Source of the DNA: Trileptium ribeirensis
Taxonomy: Eukaryota > Nematoda > Enoplea > Enoplida > Thoracostomopsidae
Assembly: GCA_030248225.1 (NCBI GenBank)
Contig: JASANE010030337.1
Coordinates: 1-64,000 of the forward strand
Direction of reading: 5' to 3'
Length of the DNA: 64,000 nucleotides
A model generated the notes under the pieces. The model saw nothing but the letters and a program-made list of their open reading frames with translations. It made no database searches and was not told the origin of the DNA. Within the stretch, counting starts at the first letter, position 1, and each line of letters starts with the position of its first letter. Below are positions 1 through 13,522 of the stretch, one piece after another. The position numbers and the translations under genes are program-made.

Positions 1-375
1 TTTTTGTACATTTCAAAGTGCAAAGAGACTTTTTACTGATAATATCATTAGATATATTTACTGTTGACATTAGCGAGTGTGACAGAATAGCATGGTACAT
101 TTGCCGACTAAAAATATTTAACTTAAAAAACGTATTTGCATGCATGTTGCCTGTACCCGTGGCTGAAAATACATTAACCATTTAACGCACGAATTAACAG
201 AGAACAGTAAAGTCATTTGTCGCAATATGACCTTTTGTCAACTGGCAACATTGGGCGTTAAACGGTTAAACCGTTCCGCTAAGAAACGCTAAAGCATTAG
301 AATACCGCCTTGTAGTCTTGGCTTTTCCAGTTACCACGGCAGTGCTCATTTACAATTTAACGATTTATTTAACAG
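1..375. other. Presumed intron upstream of the first KMT5A-like exon
   Basis: AT-rich sequence with no convincing coding region. It ends in a polypyrimidine-rich acceptor (ATTTATTTAACAG) directly before the first recognisable exon. The in-frame ATG at 318 lies inside this stretch and is probably not a start codon. Confidence 0.4.
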
Positions 376-597
376 ATTCCGATGGTGACACGAACAGAAT
401 CCCTACTACCGACCATGACGGACAAGAGGCTCAATCTGCTCATGTATCGAAGGATGAAAACGCTGTTGGTAAACAAACGCCATACGAGGATCTCGACGTT
501 AGAGCTACTCGCGCGGTCAATGAATGCGCAGCACGATTCAACGCAGTTGATAATGCGAATGTCAACAAAGATATTGCTGCAATTCCTGAAAACGACG
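376..597 (+). CDS. Internal exon of a KMT5A-like histone methyltransferase gene
   Basis: This 222-bp exon lies between an acceptor AG at 374-375 and a donor GACG|GTAAAC at 597/598. It enters in phase 1 and leaves in phase 1. It encodes a hydrophilic, acidic, disorder-like segment that begins near DSDGDTNRIPTTDHDGQEAQ and ends at IPENDG. No domain is visible, as expected for the poorly conserved N-terminal region of SET8/KMT5A proteins. The link to the SET exon rests on matching phase: the last G here plus GA at 2749 gives a Gly codon followed by CAGVQHLD. Earlier exons and the true start lie outside the window. The assignment to this gene is inference; the splice signals and open frame are seen. 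Confidence 0.55.
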
Positions 598-2748
598 GTA
601 AACATGAACTGCCATTATACACTTTAGTTTGCGCTGAGAAGTCGTTGTGTTAGCTATGACATTTCCATCTTATATCGCGGTGGATACTAAAAGCTGTCAT
701 TTTTTCTACTATAAACTAACTTAGATAGCAACGTATGCAGTCTTTTTATAGCTTTAAGCAGCGTTCTTCCAGATCCCTGAGATTTTAATAGTGTTCTATG
801 AGCGATAATACCGAAACAATCGCAACACCATAGCAATAACTAGAGTCGCAAAACGAAACAACACGGCGTCTCATATAAATCGAATTTAGGCTAAGGGTAT
901 GCTTAATATCATAGCCATTTTTCAACCCCTGTCTTTATGAACTTATAATTAATGCGCGTTTCAATTTCAACCAGACCATGCATATTCCAACCTACAACAT
1001 TAGAGAGACTGTCGGTGCTTATTGACTTTTTGCGTAAACATCGGATAATATCGTCTTTAGTCAATAAACGAACACATACAATTAACGGAGCAAGATTGCT
1101 CACAGCAAATCTTTTAAGCACAGGAATGCCAAATCAACATGTGTAGTTGTGTGTCGCTCGACTAATAATTAAATATTGCTTTTGTAGAGAAGAAAATTGG
1201 ACAGAGCAAATAAAGTGAAAATTCAACATGCGTCTCTAAAAGGAATTCACTCACAGTTAAATTTTATCTACATTTTCTTAAATTTAAAATTTCATCCACA
1301 TTTTCAAATTCCTCCTGGGTGCGAAAGTCTCACCGTCCCGATGTCCCGGCTGCCCCTCCTTGGACTACGGACATCAGCCCATGTATGCGTAGTATCTTGA
1401 GATATCATCTAGTAGATTAAATAAGAAATACCTAGTGACATAGCCGTAAATATGCTTTTGACTCGTTTTTACGGCATCAGTGTTAATCTTATGTTTAACA
1501 ACTTTTGTGCTTTGAATTAAAATATCTTGCGATTTAGGAAGAATTTCTATCTGCCATGTTAACATCCGCATACGGGGAGCATGTTGTAATTTGGACAAAA
1601 TAATTATTCACATAACTCTAAAATTAAAGGACAACACATATTTTAAAAATGGCACTATATTGCAAATTTTCCTCAAAATTTATAGCTTCAAATAACCAAC
1701 TTTAAACCAAAATTTAATTTTTTTACTCAATGTAGAATTTAGACTGCTTATTAAGCTAAAATTGCAGTTAGCGACAGTTCAGCTTGCATTTTGACTAAAC
1801 ATGCGTTGTTGGTGCCTAGTTATTCTTCCGATAGCTCTCTATCGTCACTTGGAATCTCTATGATACCTAAACTATCCTCAATTTCCACTTTATACTGAAT
1901 AAAGCAGTCTTAACTAATAGGGTAAGTCGCTGATTTAGCGGAAGTACATGCTATAAATTGTACCTAAAAATACTAAATACATCATACAATACAACTATAA
2001 TGGTAACAGGGAAGATCTGCGATACGGTATTAGCAGTTAAACTTAAAATTTTGAAAATTACGAAATGGTTACCCTATATTCGATTTTCTCGCGATCCTAT
2101 TTTATATATATTCAGCAATTTTGCGCAGATATCCGGATGTTGTAAATCATATCTCTGTCTGTCGTCTATTACTGCACTGTTTGCACAACCACTTTCATTA
2201 AAACAATGCTACAAAATAAGAATACTACATAGTGATTTTTGGTAGCTTAATAAAACTTTTACGCATGAAATAATAATACTTGTGGTTTTCATTTCAAACT
2301 CAAATCATGAATGCCAACAATTTCACCAATTTATGGACTGGATGTTTATTAGCAAAAAATTAGGCTTTAAGGCGATCACGATAAGTTGTAAGTTAATTGA
2401 ATCATTTTTACACAATGATTAATTCATAACATATGTACCGAGAATATGTATAGGAATCACAGGACCAAGAACCAAAGCGAAACTTAAAATTTAACATATA
2501 CAGGCTCAGTATTTCTTCATCGAAACTATCTCAAGGAAAAACAATCGATTACATTAAGTGTGTGGGTAATTTTTATATTTGGACTAATAAGCAGCGCGAT
2601 GTGTCTTGTAACCAGTCAGTTTAAGTATAAGCACAGAATTCTAATTCTCAATGTGTATCGTAGGAGTGTCACAAAATTACATAAAAAATTTTCAATCCAA
2701 CGGCCACGTGTTTCTCACATCCATTGCAACAAACTTTATATATTTTAG
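598..2748 (+). other. Intron of the KMT5A-like gene
   Basis: A 2.15 kb AT-rich stretch between donor GTAAAC and acceptor TATATATTTTAG. Short ORFs inside it show no family resemblance or paired splice sites. A GC-richer patch at about 1315-1385 stands out but I could not assign it. Confidence 0.5.
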
Positions 2749-3320
2749 GATGTGCTGGTGTTCAACATCTTGACGGCAATGCTCTTACTGTTAGTGCCGA
2801 TGCGAACAAACATCATGTAAGTAGAAGAAGTACCAGATTAACAACAAAAAAAGACAATGAAAAGCTCGATTTGGTAAAGCAGTTGTATCAACAGGATCAG
2901 ATAGATAAGCTTACTGTCAAGCATTATGAGCAATTAGGTCGGGGAGTTGAAGCAACGGCGCCTATTTCTAAAGGTGAATTGGTGGCCGCATATGTTGGCG
3001 ATTTAATCAGCCATGAAGAAGCAGAAAAACGTGAAATCGAATACAATAATACAAGTACAATAGACTGCTACATGTTCTTTTTCAACTACAATAACCGTAA
3101 ATTATGCATTGACGCTACCAAAGAAGATGGTCGCTTGGCCCGTTTAATCAACCACAATCGTCGGCCGGTTAATCTTATACCAAAAGTCATGTTTATGAAA
3201 AATAGCGAAGTACCCGTTTTGATATTGTGTGCACTCCGAGACATCAAACCGGGGGATCAGCTTTTGTACGACTATTTTGACAGACGCAAAGAAATTGTAG
3301 CAGCAAATCCATGGCTGTGA
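2749..3320 (+). CDS. KMT5A: KMT5A/SET8-like SET-domain histone lysine methyltransferase, terminal exon
   Basis: This terminal exon encodes about 190 residues and ends at the TGA at 3318-3320. A basic linker (SRRSTRLTTKKDNEKLDL) precedes a SET domain with the family landmarks in order: GRGVEAT, VAAYVGDL, a YNN...DCYMFFFNYNN segment, LCIDATKEDGRLARLINH, LILCALRDIKPGDQLLYDY, then the typical C-terminal NPWL. The DATxExxRLxRLINH core and the short tail after YDY are characteristic of SET8/PR-Set7 (KMT5A), the nuclear H4K20 monomethylase; family knowledge places it in chromatin compaction and cell-cycle control. Oddities: YDYFDR replaces the usual YDYGDR, NHN replaces NHS, and the loop after it is not the usual Cys-containing one, so substrate choice or activity may differ. 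The exon starts after the acceptor at 2747-2748 in phase 1. No clear AATAAA follows within 600 bp. The family call is strong; orthology is likely but untested. Confidence 0.85.
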
Positions 3321-6300
3321 CATTTACTGACTTAAGCTGATTAATGGAAAAATATTGCTATTTTGACGTTTTTAACGACTGCCACTTAAAAAGTCTATCT
3401 ACTGGATGAGTTCGGCCGTAATTTTTTTCTGAATATATATACTGTGTAACCAAATATTAATGCCCTTAAATGAAATGGTATTATTTCTCTTAATCTTGTT
3501 TAAGAAGAGTTTATGAATTATGAGTTATGAATTATACTAAAAATAGCTACCGACAGTTCTTAGTCCATCCAATGAAGATCAATTTCTTTTTAAATTTGCA
3601 TGACTCAGAGAATTTAAAGTAATCGAAGCGCAATCGACCGAAAATTCACTTTCACTTCACTTTCGGGCAACCCAGATTAGTGAGATTTAGACAAACATTT
3701 CCTAGTGTTACCGCCATATCGTAATTGAGAAATAATATTTTCTGTAAACAAATCTTTGTTTTGTACAAATCGAGGTAAAGCGATAGCGATGCTGTGTTTT
3801 CAGTAAACGAAACCATGTTTGTGTATAGTATATTACGTGTGCAAATGAAAATGCTAAGCGACAACACTCGCACAGTGTATATATTATGTTATTGTACAAA
3901 ATACGGGTACATTTTTACATGATAACTTCTCTCTAAACATGGTGAAAATCAAAATTGCCTTTAAAATACAGGATTTTGGTACACTCTTGGCCACATATAT
4001 TTTGTTGGGCGAAATTTAAATCATAACTTAGTCGGTGCGGACTGTTCGGTAAGGCCGAAAAATTATCTCAGGTTGCATCACTATAAGATGTATTAAATTT
4101 TTGTTGCAGTGGATATATTGCGTAGGGAGGTTTGTGGCTAAGTGAAGATACTATAGTCATGCATTTGTTTTAGGCAGTAAATATTACAAATCGTAGCCAA
4201 GAGCCTGGTCAAACAAGCACCACAGCACGCCCCGGTCAATTCAAGTAGGTTTATGAAATTAATTAGTAATTTGAAAATATTTTTCTAGCGAAAGATATGA
4301 TAAAAGGCCTTTTGTCGTTTGCCTTAGCTCCGCGGTGACCGCATGACTAGTACTGTGTAATGACTGCAATTGGCAGCATTATTTAGCGCAATTATTTATG
4401 TGGCATTCTGGCCTGTAGTTAGACCGTATTTAATCAGGTACTCTTTTTGTGTTTTGATCCGGCTACTTTGTGTTCAACCTCGATTCATATCGTTTCATGT
4501 TCAATCAATTGTGTCTTTATATTTTAAAATGTTGTAAATTACTACTTTCTGGTGATGCTTATGCTGGTAAATAATGCCCTGTTTGCACTAAAAATCTGCC
4601 AGTGGTGGATACTGATTACTCTTGACAGTATTCCTACTGCACAGACCTGACTCCACGAACTCCACGATTTTAAACCTTGCCATAATTGCGTATTGTCTAA
4701 TATTTATTTAGTGTGAAAACTTAAGCCAAGATAATCGCGCCTTAGGGAGTTGACATGCAATAACGAAATTAGGATACAGTCACCAGGAATAATTTTCAAC
4801 CTATTACCGAAACGAAATCAATACTGTAACGGTACTAATAATTTGAACTCATCGATTAATTTCCAACAGTTTATAGCAGCGAAACTTTACTTTAGACTTT
4901 ACGACCACAATTGGATGACAAAAGATAAGCAAATCTTAGTAATTTAAAATTTTAATTTTAGCAACAACCGCTGTGCCAGTTCCAAGAATAAAACGCATTC
5001 AAAAATCAATGAATTTTTTATCAGAGCTTCGAAACATGTTACGAAATGAAAAAGAAAAGAAATTAAACTTATTATTAACACGTTTTATTACTAACACTTG
5101 TATGTCGTATCAACAGTTTTGTTATATAGCCTATATGTCTGTCTATATGCAGGCTGATATAGATTGATTACAGCATTTTGCCATTTAAAACTATAAAGTA
5201 AACTTATACGGAAAATATATTTAAAGCATTAAGTCCGTAGTCGGCGCTTGGCAGAAACCATTAGGATTTTTTTACGTTACTAAGCGTAAAAATTTATTAT
5301 ATTTCACAGCGGAATTCAGGACTCCTAACGCATTCTGGGATAATTATTTTATATTTTCTATTTTTCTGTTGGGATGTGATTAAACTTTTGCAAAATATAT
5401 TACGATCTACTATTTGTTTACGTCTAAACTGTAGCCTAGTAGTTTTTGAATCCTATACATATTAAGCGTTGATTGGTCGTGCTGGTTCAAGTTTTCACAC
5501 TAAATTTTGCCCAAGTTGAGTTCATATTTTGATTTTGCTGCATTTATTCTTTACATGATAATGTTCGAATAGACCTATTCTAAAGTTTCACAGTGAAAGT
5601 TTAGACTAGGTATCTCCTTACATCTACACTCTGACATCTGAACGTCTTCATTTGTGAGGAAGTAACACATGAGTCAATTTCAGCTAAAACGTTAAAATAT
5701 AAAAGTACGGTGGTTTTCATCCAGAAAATAGCTCCCATGAGAAAGCAGTTGAAACCAAATCCAACTGCTTTTCCTACATCTTTATAACAGATAACTTATT
5801 TTTGTTTATCCATCTCTTATTTATACATTCAGTCAAAACACATGTGAGAGCAGTACGTAATCAAATTCATACGAAAAAACATCAGTTAAACAGTTATGTG
5901 CAAGTGTGTTTAAACTCCACTGAGTCTCCAACAGATTATGAACAAAATCAATATGTTGACACCATTATGACTAAAATTTTTTAAACCGACCTATTGGGCT
6001 AAACCATTAGGCAACTCCACCAATACCAAAGCTCTCAGAATCTTCTATATAACTGACTATTATTTCGTACTTTCAAACATTAAAACTCTGTTCTTTACGC
6101 GCCAGATATTCTTAATCTTTCAATATCAAAGCTACCAATTTGTTTCGCATTAATGCAAGCTACTGCAGCGAGTGATATGCATCAGGCGCTTTCCACAAAT
6201 TTGACCACCTATCATACAAAGCAAAAATTGCAATATTTAAAGCATATACTAATAATACAAAGATTAACAGGACTTCTTCCTGAATGACACAACATAATTC

Positions 6301-9300
6301 AGAACTGATCTCTTTTCACTGTGTCCCAAACAAGGTAATGTAACTAAGCTAACTATATGTACATTTACAAAAATAGCTTTTGCCTTAATGATTTATTATT
6401 ATAAAAGATCATGAATCTTTATAAGAACGATCACAAGTTATGCACAGCTGATCGATTTGGTTCAGACACAATGCATGCAACAGCAATATCGTTCCAAAAT
6501 GAAAGTTTTTGTGCGATAGCACCACTATATTAGTTGGCCAGTTAGAAGATAAAACTTAAACTGAATGACCGTCGAGCGCGGAAATTCCAACGCAAAAATG
6601 CTGCCGTTGCAAATCTGCATATATATGTTACACATCAAGTTTAGGAAGTGTTTATTGCTCAGCAACTTGTCTTGTAATTATGTGTTCTATGCTTTTTTGA
6701 ATAAAATATGCTATCAATGATGTACATAGGTAAATGAGCTGTATTCGAACAAAAAATATTGTTTTCATAATTCTAATCTTACCGGTTTTGTCCGTACGCA
6801 TAGTAAAATTGCGTAATTACAAAATTTCCGTTTCTAACTAAATATAAACCGTATCAACAGTATTTGTTACGCATCCTTGCTGTGTGTACGGCAAAGTATA
6901 ATGGTAGTATATAGTTGTCTATATAGTAGTTCAAACTCGGCTTGTCACTTATAGGGGTAATACGTTATACGGTTGGAAAAACGAACAGAGAGACGAGTTT
7001 GGGGTGATGGATGTCAGTCCACCGATTTAGGTTTAGTCTAAGGCTTATATAGAATAGGAAATGAACCTTAGCTTAACGTTTAATCTTACCATATAATGCA
7101 TTTAATTCCGACCCGTAAAAGATATACGTAACGGCCCACTCACTGGAAATTGAAAGCAATGAAGGAACCTGTTTAGCTGCTGAATAACCGTTTAAACCGA
7201 TCGCTCAGTCCCAACTTTAAACTCAACAAAATTTTAAGAATTTAATTTTAAAGCATAATGTTAACATTGACTTTAGCTCGAAAACGATAACTCTGACAAA
7301 AATGCATAACAACAATGTTGGAGCTCTTATGCCGAAACCTAGAGGTATTTTCCATTTTGCAACAAACTGTTCTCATTGATATATGTAACCTAATCTCTGC
7401 ATATACTGGACATTTCGGCAAAATATAAAAAAGTATAGGTTTCCGTTAACAATAACCTTAGGGTGCCAACCCGTTTCCGGACTTTTGCTCCTGTCTAAAA
7501 GCTCCTTAACGGAGTGGATTATCTATTTAGCTAAAATGCTTGAGACGATAAAGTTGTTGTGTTTTGCCAGTCACTATCAGAAATAATTGCTCGTACGACC
7601 TGATAACTGCCTTACTGGATATGCTCGGATTTTCACATTGCACGTATAGCAGAACGCGCTTATAGTGAGATCGCTTGGGACGAATAAACATATTACTATA
7701 AAGTCATTAGTCCTATATCAACATCTCTTATATATTACTTTAAACAATTCAGCAGGAACCAAACGCTCTGTTTACCTAATAACATTATCACGATAAAATT
7801 TCATACACTATAAGCACAATTTAATGTATATGCTTTGGTATTTAGCTCACGATGTAGTGACTTTTTTACTGTTTCACATCCTATCCGAACCACAGTAGTT
7901 CCTAGCAGAAAGACATATATCTTCTCCCAATGACCAAAAACATATAAGTCCATAATCACTTTCTACATACACACAAAAATATTGCCAAAGTCATGCTGAG
8001 TGGCATAGCAGCTGCAGCCATTACTGCTCAATCCCCACCCGAATATCACACAGTACGCTATTTTTTAAGAATATAACGTTTAATAAAATTGGACGTTTCA
8101 TAAAAATAATCTGACGTTCATTTCTGCAGGCTTCGGCAATCTTATTAAAATTAGAATTGGTAATATTTAACATATTAGAAAGGACACCTCCAACACGCGA
8201 GAAACTGTAAAAATTCTGAAATTGTCACTATTTAGGTTCTGTTTTTAATCCTGTGTTACCTTGCGTTAGGACAGCTGCTATTATAGAAAGTTAAAACACA
8301 CAGTTATGCCTATATTCGGGTATGACGCATGTTGGTGTTAACATATTGACGTGAAGTCTTTTTTTGCGGTAATGCCCACAGAAATCATTAATCTAGCTGT
8401 TAAATTGATACAATTCAACTGAGGTCGCTAAGACGGTGCACAAAATGTTTACTAAAATTACAAATAATAATATTTCGATTTATTTCTTTACCAATGATCA
8501 TTCCTCAGTTCCGGAAAATGTTTATAAAAATTTTTCAGTAAATGAAAAGTTTTATGCTGCGTCTGATCCGCGTTGATGAGCATAGTCTAACAGTGCCAAA
8601 ATGAGCACTCATAGGTTAACGTGCTACGATCAGGCACACAATATTTTCCATTTGCGAGTTCTGACTAATTTCGGCAACAACCTCCAGCAGCAGCGCAAGC
8701 ACAACTAGCTGCACAATAAAAAAGCAAAACTCTGCAATCTACGTTTCACAAATAGCACACTTGTAGATACGTGATGCTCTTAATTTCCTAATAACGTTTT
8801 TTAAACTTTACTGCATTGCTTGTGTGGTAAAATCATTATCGCTTTGTAGAGAAATGTTGTCTAATGTCTCGCTGAGATGTCTAGATTAAATAAGAATCCT
8901 CCATAGAATGTTGTGAAATGATGTCTACAGTAATCCTTGCCGATGCCGCGACTAATTAAAATTACATTTCTATACTGTTGTATTGTACATACGACCACTT
9001 AACTTAAATCTTACTGAGCTGGTGCATTCTCTTTATGACTAGCTTTGAGCCACAGTTTAAAGATCCTGCTAACTTTAACTCAAATAGCTGATAAAAAGAC
9101 ATAACAGTAAGGCTAAAATGTTGTTCGGGACATTTTCTTTTATTCCCCACACCCATCCCCCGAGCTTGAAATTCATCACGACTGAAGGTACAACTATAAT
9201 TTTGTAACCGTAAAACTGGGCTCAGTGAGGCAATTTAAAAAACCATTTCGGCAGATTTATAAAAAAATATTGTTTAAAGTGTATTACGTGCAGACTGCCA

Positions 9301-9935
9301 CCTTTTGAAAAATATGAAACCGTTTCGACCCTATAAGACCGTAACAAGTCCCGACCGCATATTTTGGTAAAGTAATTTTCGACTCTAAAAGTACGAGTGG
9401 TAAAAAGCCTGCGTTCGATTGAAATGTCTGTTATTCTCAGTTGAAATTATAGAGTTCAATAAAATTTGCGAGTTTCAAAGTTTCTTTGGTGCTCGTCACA
9501 CAGAATTTGCTGCAAGTAGTAATCCTGTGAGCTGAAAATTAGTAAGAAACAACTCCTAGTCCTGATTATAAGTTGTTTTCTTAACTTTGATATATCAAAT
9601 GTGTTGAAAACAAGACTGATGTGTACTGAAAAAATATATCTTTATATTATACATTAAATATGTTAATGTCGGTGAACTGGAACCGAAAATATCCCAAGCC
9701 TTAGCTGCAACTGGAAGCCGAAACAACTTGGTCTTAGTATCAATCTACATATATACTAACATAAAATTCACGATACATGGTGGACGGCAGCACCATAATT
9801 CTTGCAGAATTATTTAACCGGTTGATTTCGTTTGTTTCACTGCTTTAAATTGCTTTCGAAGCCCTACGGGTTAGAAACACTAAATTTCCTTGAATTAACT
9901 TTGGCAACGAAAATTGTAAATGTTTGAAGTTTTAA
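3321..9935. other. Long gene-poor stretch
   Basis: About 6.6 kb of AT-rich sequence with only short unconvincing ORFs. I see no tRNA, tandem array or transposon ends. An acceptor-like TTTTAATTTTAG at 4951-4962 precedes a short open frame (to 5167), but nothing else supports an exon there. Confidence 0.5.
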
Positions 9936-9980
9936 ATTATTGAAAGAAGCGCGCGAAGCGAGCGGAGTTTCTTCCTATAA
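9936..9980. repeat. Small GC-rich hairpin
   Basis: GAAAGAAGCGCGCGAAGC faces GAGCGGAGTTTCTTCC in an otherwise AT-rich region, forming an imperfect hairpin. It marks the left side of a region (about 10.0-11.4 kb) with recurring phrases such as TTTTTGGTCATTGGA (10778 and 11168). It may be the edge of an old repeat; I cannot delimit it. Confidence 0.3.
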
Positions 9981-12900
9981 TTGTGTTAATGACAAAAGTC
10001 GTAAAAACCATTCTTTGTCCAACTGTGATCATCTGGAGATCATAACTCATCACTGGATGGGTGGATTTTCACAATATTTTTAATTTCATTACAAATTTAC
10101 TTTTTTGTGACCCTTCATTAGACGCTAAATCAGCTGATCAAGCCGACCTGGTCGAAATTGGCTGCACTGGGTTCAAACGTCACATTTTTTTAATTTTGAC
10201 CATCTAAGTATCTATTTTTCACGACCTATATGTGGAGATAAAAGTTTCGCAGCAAATGCGGGGACCACCATAATCAAGAATGTCAAGCTACAAATTTCCT
10301 GTTATGTATTTTTGTCACCAGCCGTTTTCGAGCTATGAGTCACAGTTTAAAAAATACCCAAAAAAGTTAAAATTTTAAGATTTTTTACAAAACAATTTAT
10401 TGCCTGTTGGAGGTGAATTGTGGGATTATAGGCTTATTTATCTCGTTAAACAGGTTAGTTTCAATGTTTTAACAGCATATTAGCTGCATTATTCTTGCAG
10501 GACAGTGCAAGAGCTTAATTTCGTAAATTTTGGAACAAAAAATAGTCAAATGCCACAACTTTTTTTAACATAGATCTATGTAGGTCAATCCAACGTGTCT
10601 ATGAGTTTTCCGGGTTGCTAAATACGATAAGAAAATTGCATATCCGTATTATGCATCATAAAAAAAACAAGTCATAGTACCCTATTACGTGAAATGATTG
10701 TACAAATCTATAATTTTTATTTATAATATCTTTTGACTCATTTATGATTCAAAATTCATAAATTTATGATGTTTGTTTTTTGGTCATTGGAAGAATAGAG
10801 TTTCGCGGTTTTGACATATATATGGCGAAAATGACCATAGCGTTACCACTGAGTTTCCGGTATATAATTGCTATCATGGAAGATTATGGTGGCTTGGCAG
10901 GATTTAAATTTGTAACGACGAGATGGTCAATAAGCACAGAGTAGCCACACTCCCCCATTTACCCTCGTGTTTCGAGTTACTAGTTTGTACGTAGAAGATT
11001 ACAACACATCTATAGGGTTCCGAAGCGGGCTGTGTGCTATGAAGGCTATATCGTTAGCACGGTATGTAACCAATATAGAAAGAGCTAAAACCCTATCGCG
11101 TCAAAAAATTATACTTGAAATTATTTTTCTTGAAACTAACGGTCTATAAATTTTAAAATTTCTATCTTTTTGGTCATTGGAGGAACAAATACTATGGAAA
11201 AAGGCTATTATACTTTTGATACTGATTTCCGCAAATTAGTGGCGAGATACCTCATATTAGCTGCATTTTACTCTCATAAAAATTTGCCCGCCCACAACAG
11301 ATCCGCACATCTTTATGTCTCCTCAGAAATCCTGCTTTTTGGAAAACTTTTTGCAGTTTCAGGTTTTTTGACATTTTTCCATCCTCTCCTGAAAATTGGG
11401 TGCGTCCATCCTTCTTTACACATGTGAGGCGAATCCGCTCAAGGATACGGAAAATTACCGCCCTTGCCTTTCTTAATATACTGAGAATGTGTTATTGCCA
11501 TTTTGTGCCGTTGGGCTCATTGGCATTGGCAACCTTAAAATGACCTTGCCAATGAATGCAGGCTAGCCAAGCTCTCCTGTTCTCCTGCACCGCTAAAATA
11601 GCTGTGGTTAAACAATTTCAACAATGTTAAATATGTACTCGAAATTGGTTTATGTTGCGGTCTCACAAGAGTTTCAGAATCAACTAATAAGACAACTTTA
11701 GCTGTTTATTGTCACCAGATAAGTAGGAACCGTTGGGCACTAATTTAAATTACGGTATAGTTAACAAATGTTGAAATATTGACAGCACAGCGAAAGAAAG
11801 CGAGCCAGTGCCTCCAGTCAACGTTCAGCACCCAATTTCGAAATTCAAAATCAAGTTTACTTAGCTGTATCTTATAATTTTGGTAGGCGTACAATTTTGA
11901 TCCCATTAAGAATCAAATAAAAAATTGTTCAAATCAGTTAGGTCACAGGTGACTTAAAGAAAAAGAAATTTTAGTATGAAAAAAACTTGAAAAAACGTGT
12001 GATTACGCTCTCCATTTTCATAAGCACTTGATGTGTGAAATCGGCACGACTAATTAATTTAGCGCACGCATATAAAATGTCTATTGCAAGCTTTGTGATT
12101 TTAAGCGCGTTGTCTACCGACAAAATTTCACATATATATCACGAGTTTGGCATTGGTGCCGGTCAAAACAATAAATTCTGTGATAAAAATACAGCACATC
12201 ACCGGAATATTCGGATATCTGTATTCTTTGTGTGTTAAAGAGGAACATTTGCATGCGGAATATAGAAATGCGTCAGTAAGAATCTGTGTTGTTGAATACA
12301 ATACAGGCAAACGTAATTCTGATGTATATATCGCTGCACCATGCGCCATAGCCCCAAGCACGAAAAAACATTGTTCCAAAACTACTTAATGTTACTAATT
12401 AAAATATGAATTAAATTGTCTCTTTGAATAATTTAGCAAGATTTTTTGGGTTCTCACTGCAGCAATATTTTTAATATAGCCAGTCATCCTCGAACATTAT
12501 GGTTTTCTAACTCCGTGTAAAGCAATGCCGTGGTACCTGATATTTCAGATGGTGTCGTATTTCCATCACTCTTATACCAGTGGGCGCAAAAACGTGACAT
12601 GAATCCCATAAAACAAAAATATGATATTCAATCATGAACCAAATTGAAGTTTAGGCTTGCTCTTATCCTATAATTATCATTAGTTTTAGGTATAAATGTT
12701 TATATGATCGCCCTTTGATGATAATGATAAAACTTGTTTATACGATGATAAAACTAGACAAGATACGATATTTTTTCATCTGTGTATCTGTGTATAATCA
12801 CACAATATATCATAGGTGTCCAAGCTCCGTCAGCGCAAAGGGTAGCGAACGCCGACTAATAGAGAACACGTTCGGACTATGAGGGGCGAGTGTGGAGTAA

Positions 12901-13522
12901 AGTTTTGAAATCTTTTCGGAAATTTTATAAAATTCATACAGTGGTGTGTGCTTACATAGAATGTACTTATAATGGAAACACTGTTACAGGAAATGTTCGT
13001 TTGGATTTGGCGCCGGGCCCAACTGTCTACACTAAAATCAGTAAAAATGTGTTGAAAGTGCATTTTATATTTCGCATTAATCGATTTCACTATAACTGCA
13101 TTCCACTGTAATACCTAAAAATTATTTTTAATTTCGTCGCGTTTCCTCACCTACGAAGCCATGGGGAAGTTATCGTAACACTGAAGTGGGTTAAACCACG
13201 ATCGGCAGCTATGCTATATAAGCAATAATCGTAGATATACATATTATGTAGTAAAACGTAAACAGCAATACATATGCACTATACATATATCAAATAACGT
13301 AAGCTTTAAATTATTTCGAACCCCTAATCTTTTGAACTGAATAAATGTTTTGATAGTCTTACGGTTCGTTGGTTTACATAATACTGTCGTCCCAGCGTCA
13401 CAAAAGCAGTGTTTTTATAACTAAAGTGTCAATAAAATTTTCGTACTTTGTTTGTAGCCCATCTAGTCTACTCACGCTGAACCCTAACTACTGCTAGCTC
13501 AAAATAATTTACTGGATTTTAG
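9981..13522. other. Gene-poor stretch upstream of the DDE/PHD gene
   Basis: No convincing exon. TTGACCATCT (about 10196) and CCACCATAATC (about 10264) recur inverted at about 10882-10927, suggesting an old fold-back. Upstream exons of the DDE/PHD gene may be hidden here, but I could not recognise them. Confidence 0.4.

Noticed and set aside
318..375. ATG and open frame before the first KMT5A-like exon
   Set aside because: A good acceptor lies between it and the coding-like segment, and the sequence before the acceptor is pyrimidine-rich intron type.
4963..5167. Possible terminal exon after TTTTAATTTTAG
   Set aside because: AT-rich translation without family resemblance, no partner exon, and the neighbouring gene already ends at 3320.
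12890..13111. 73-aa ORF as a 5' exon of the DDE/PHD gene
   Set aside because: It ends in a stop, has no matching splice phase and shows no resemblance to the expected N-terminal region.
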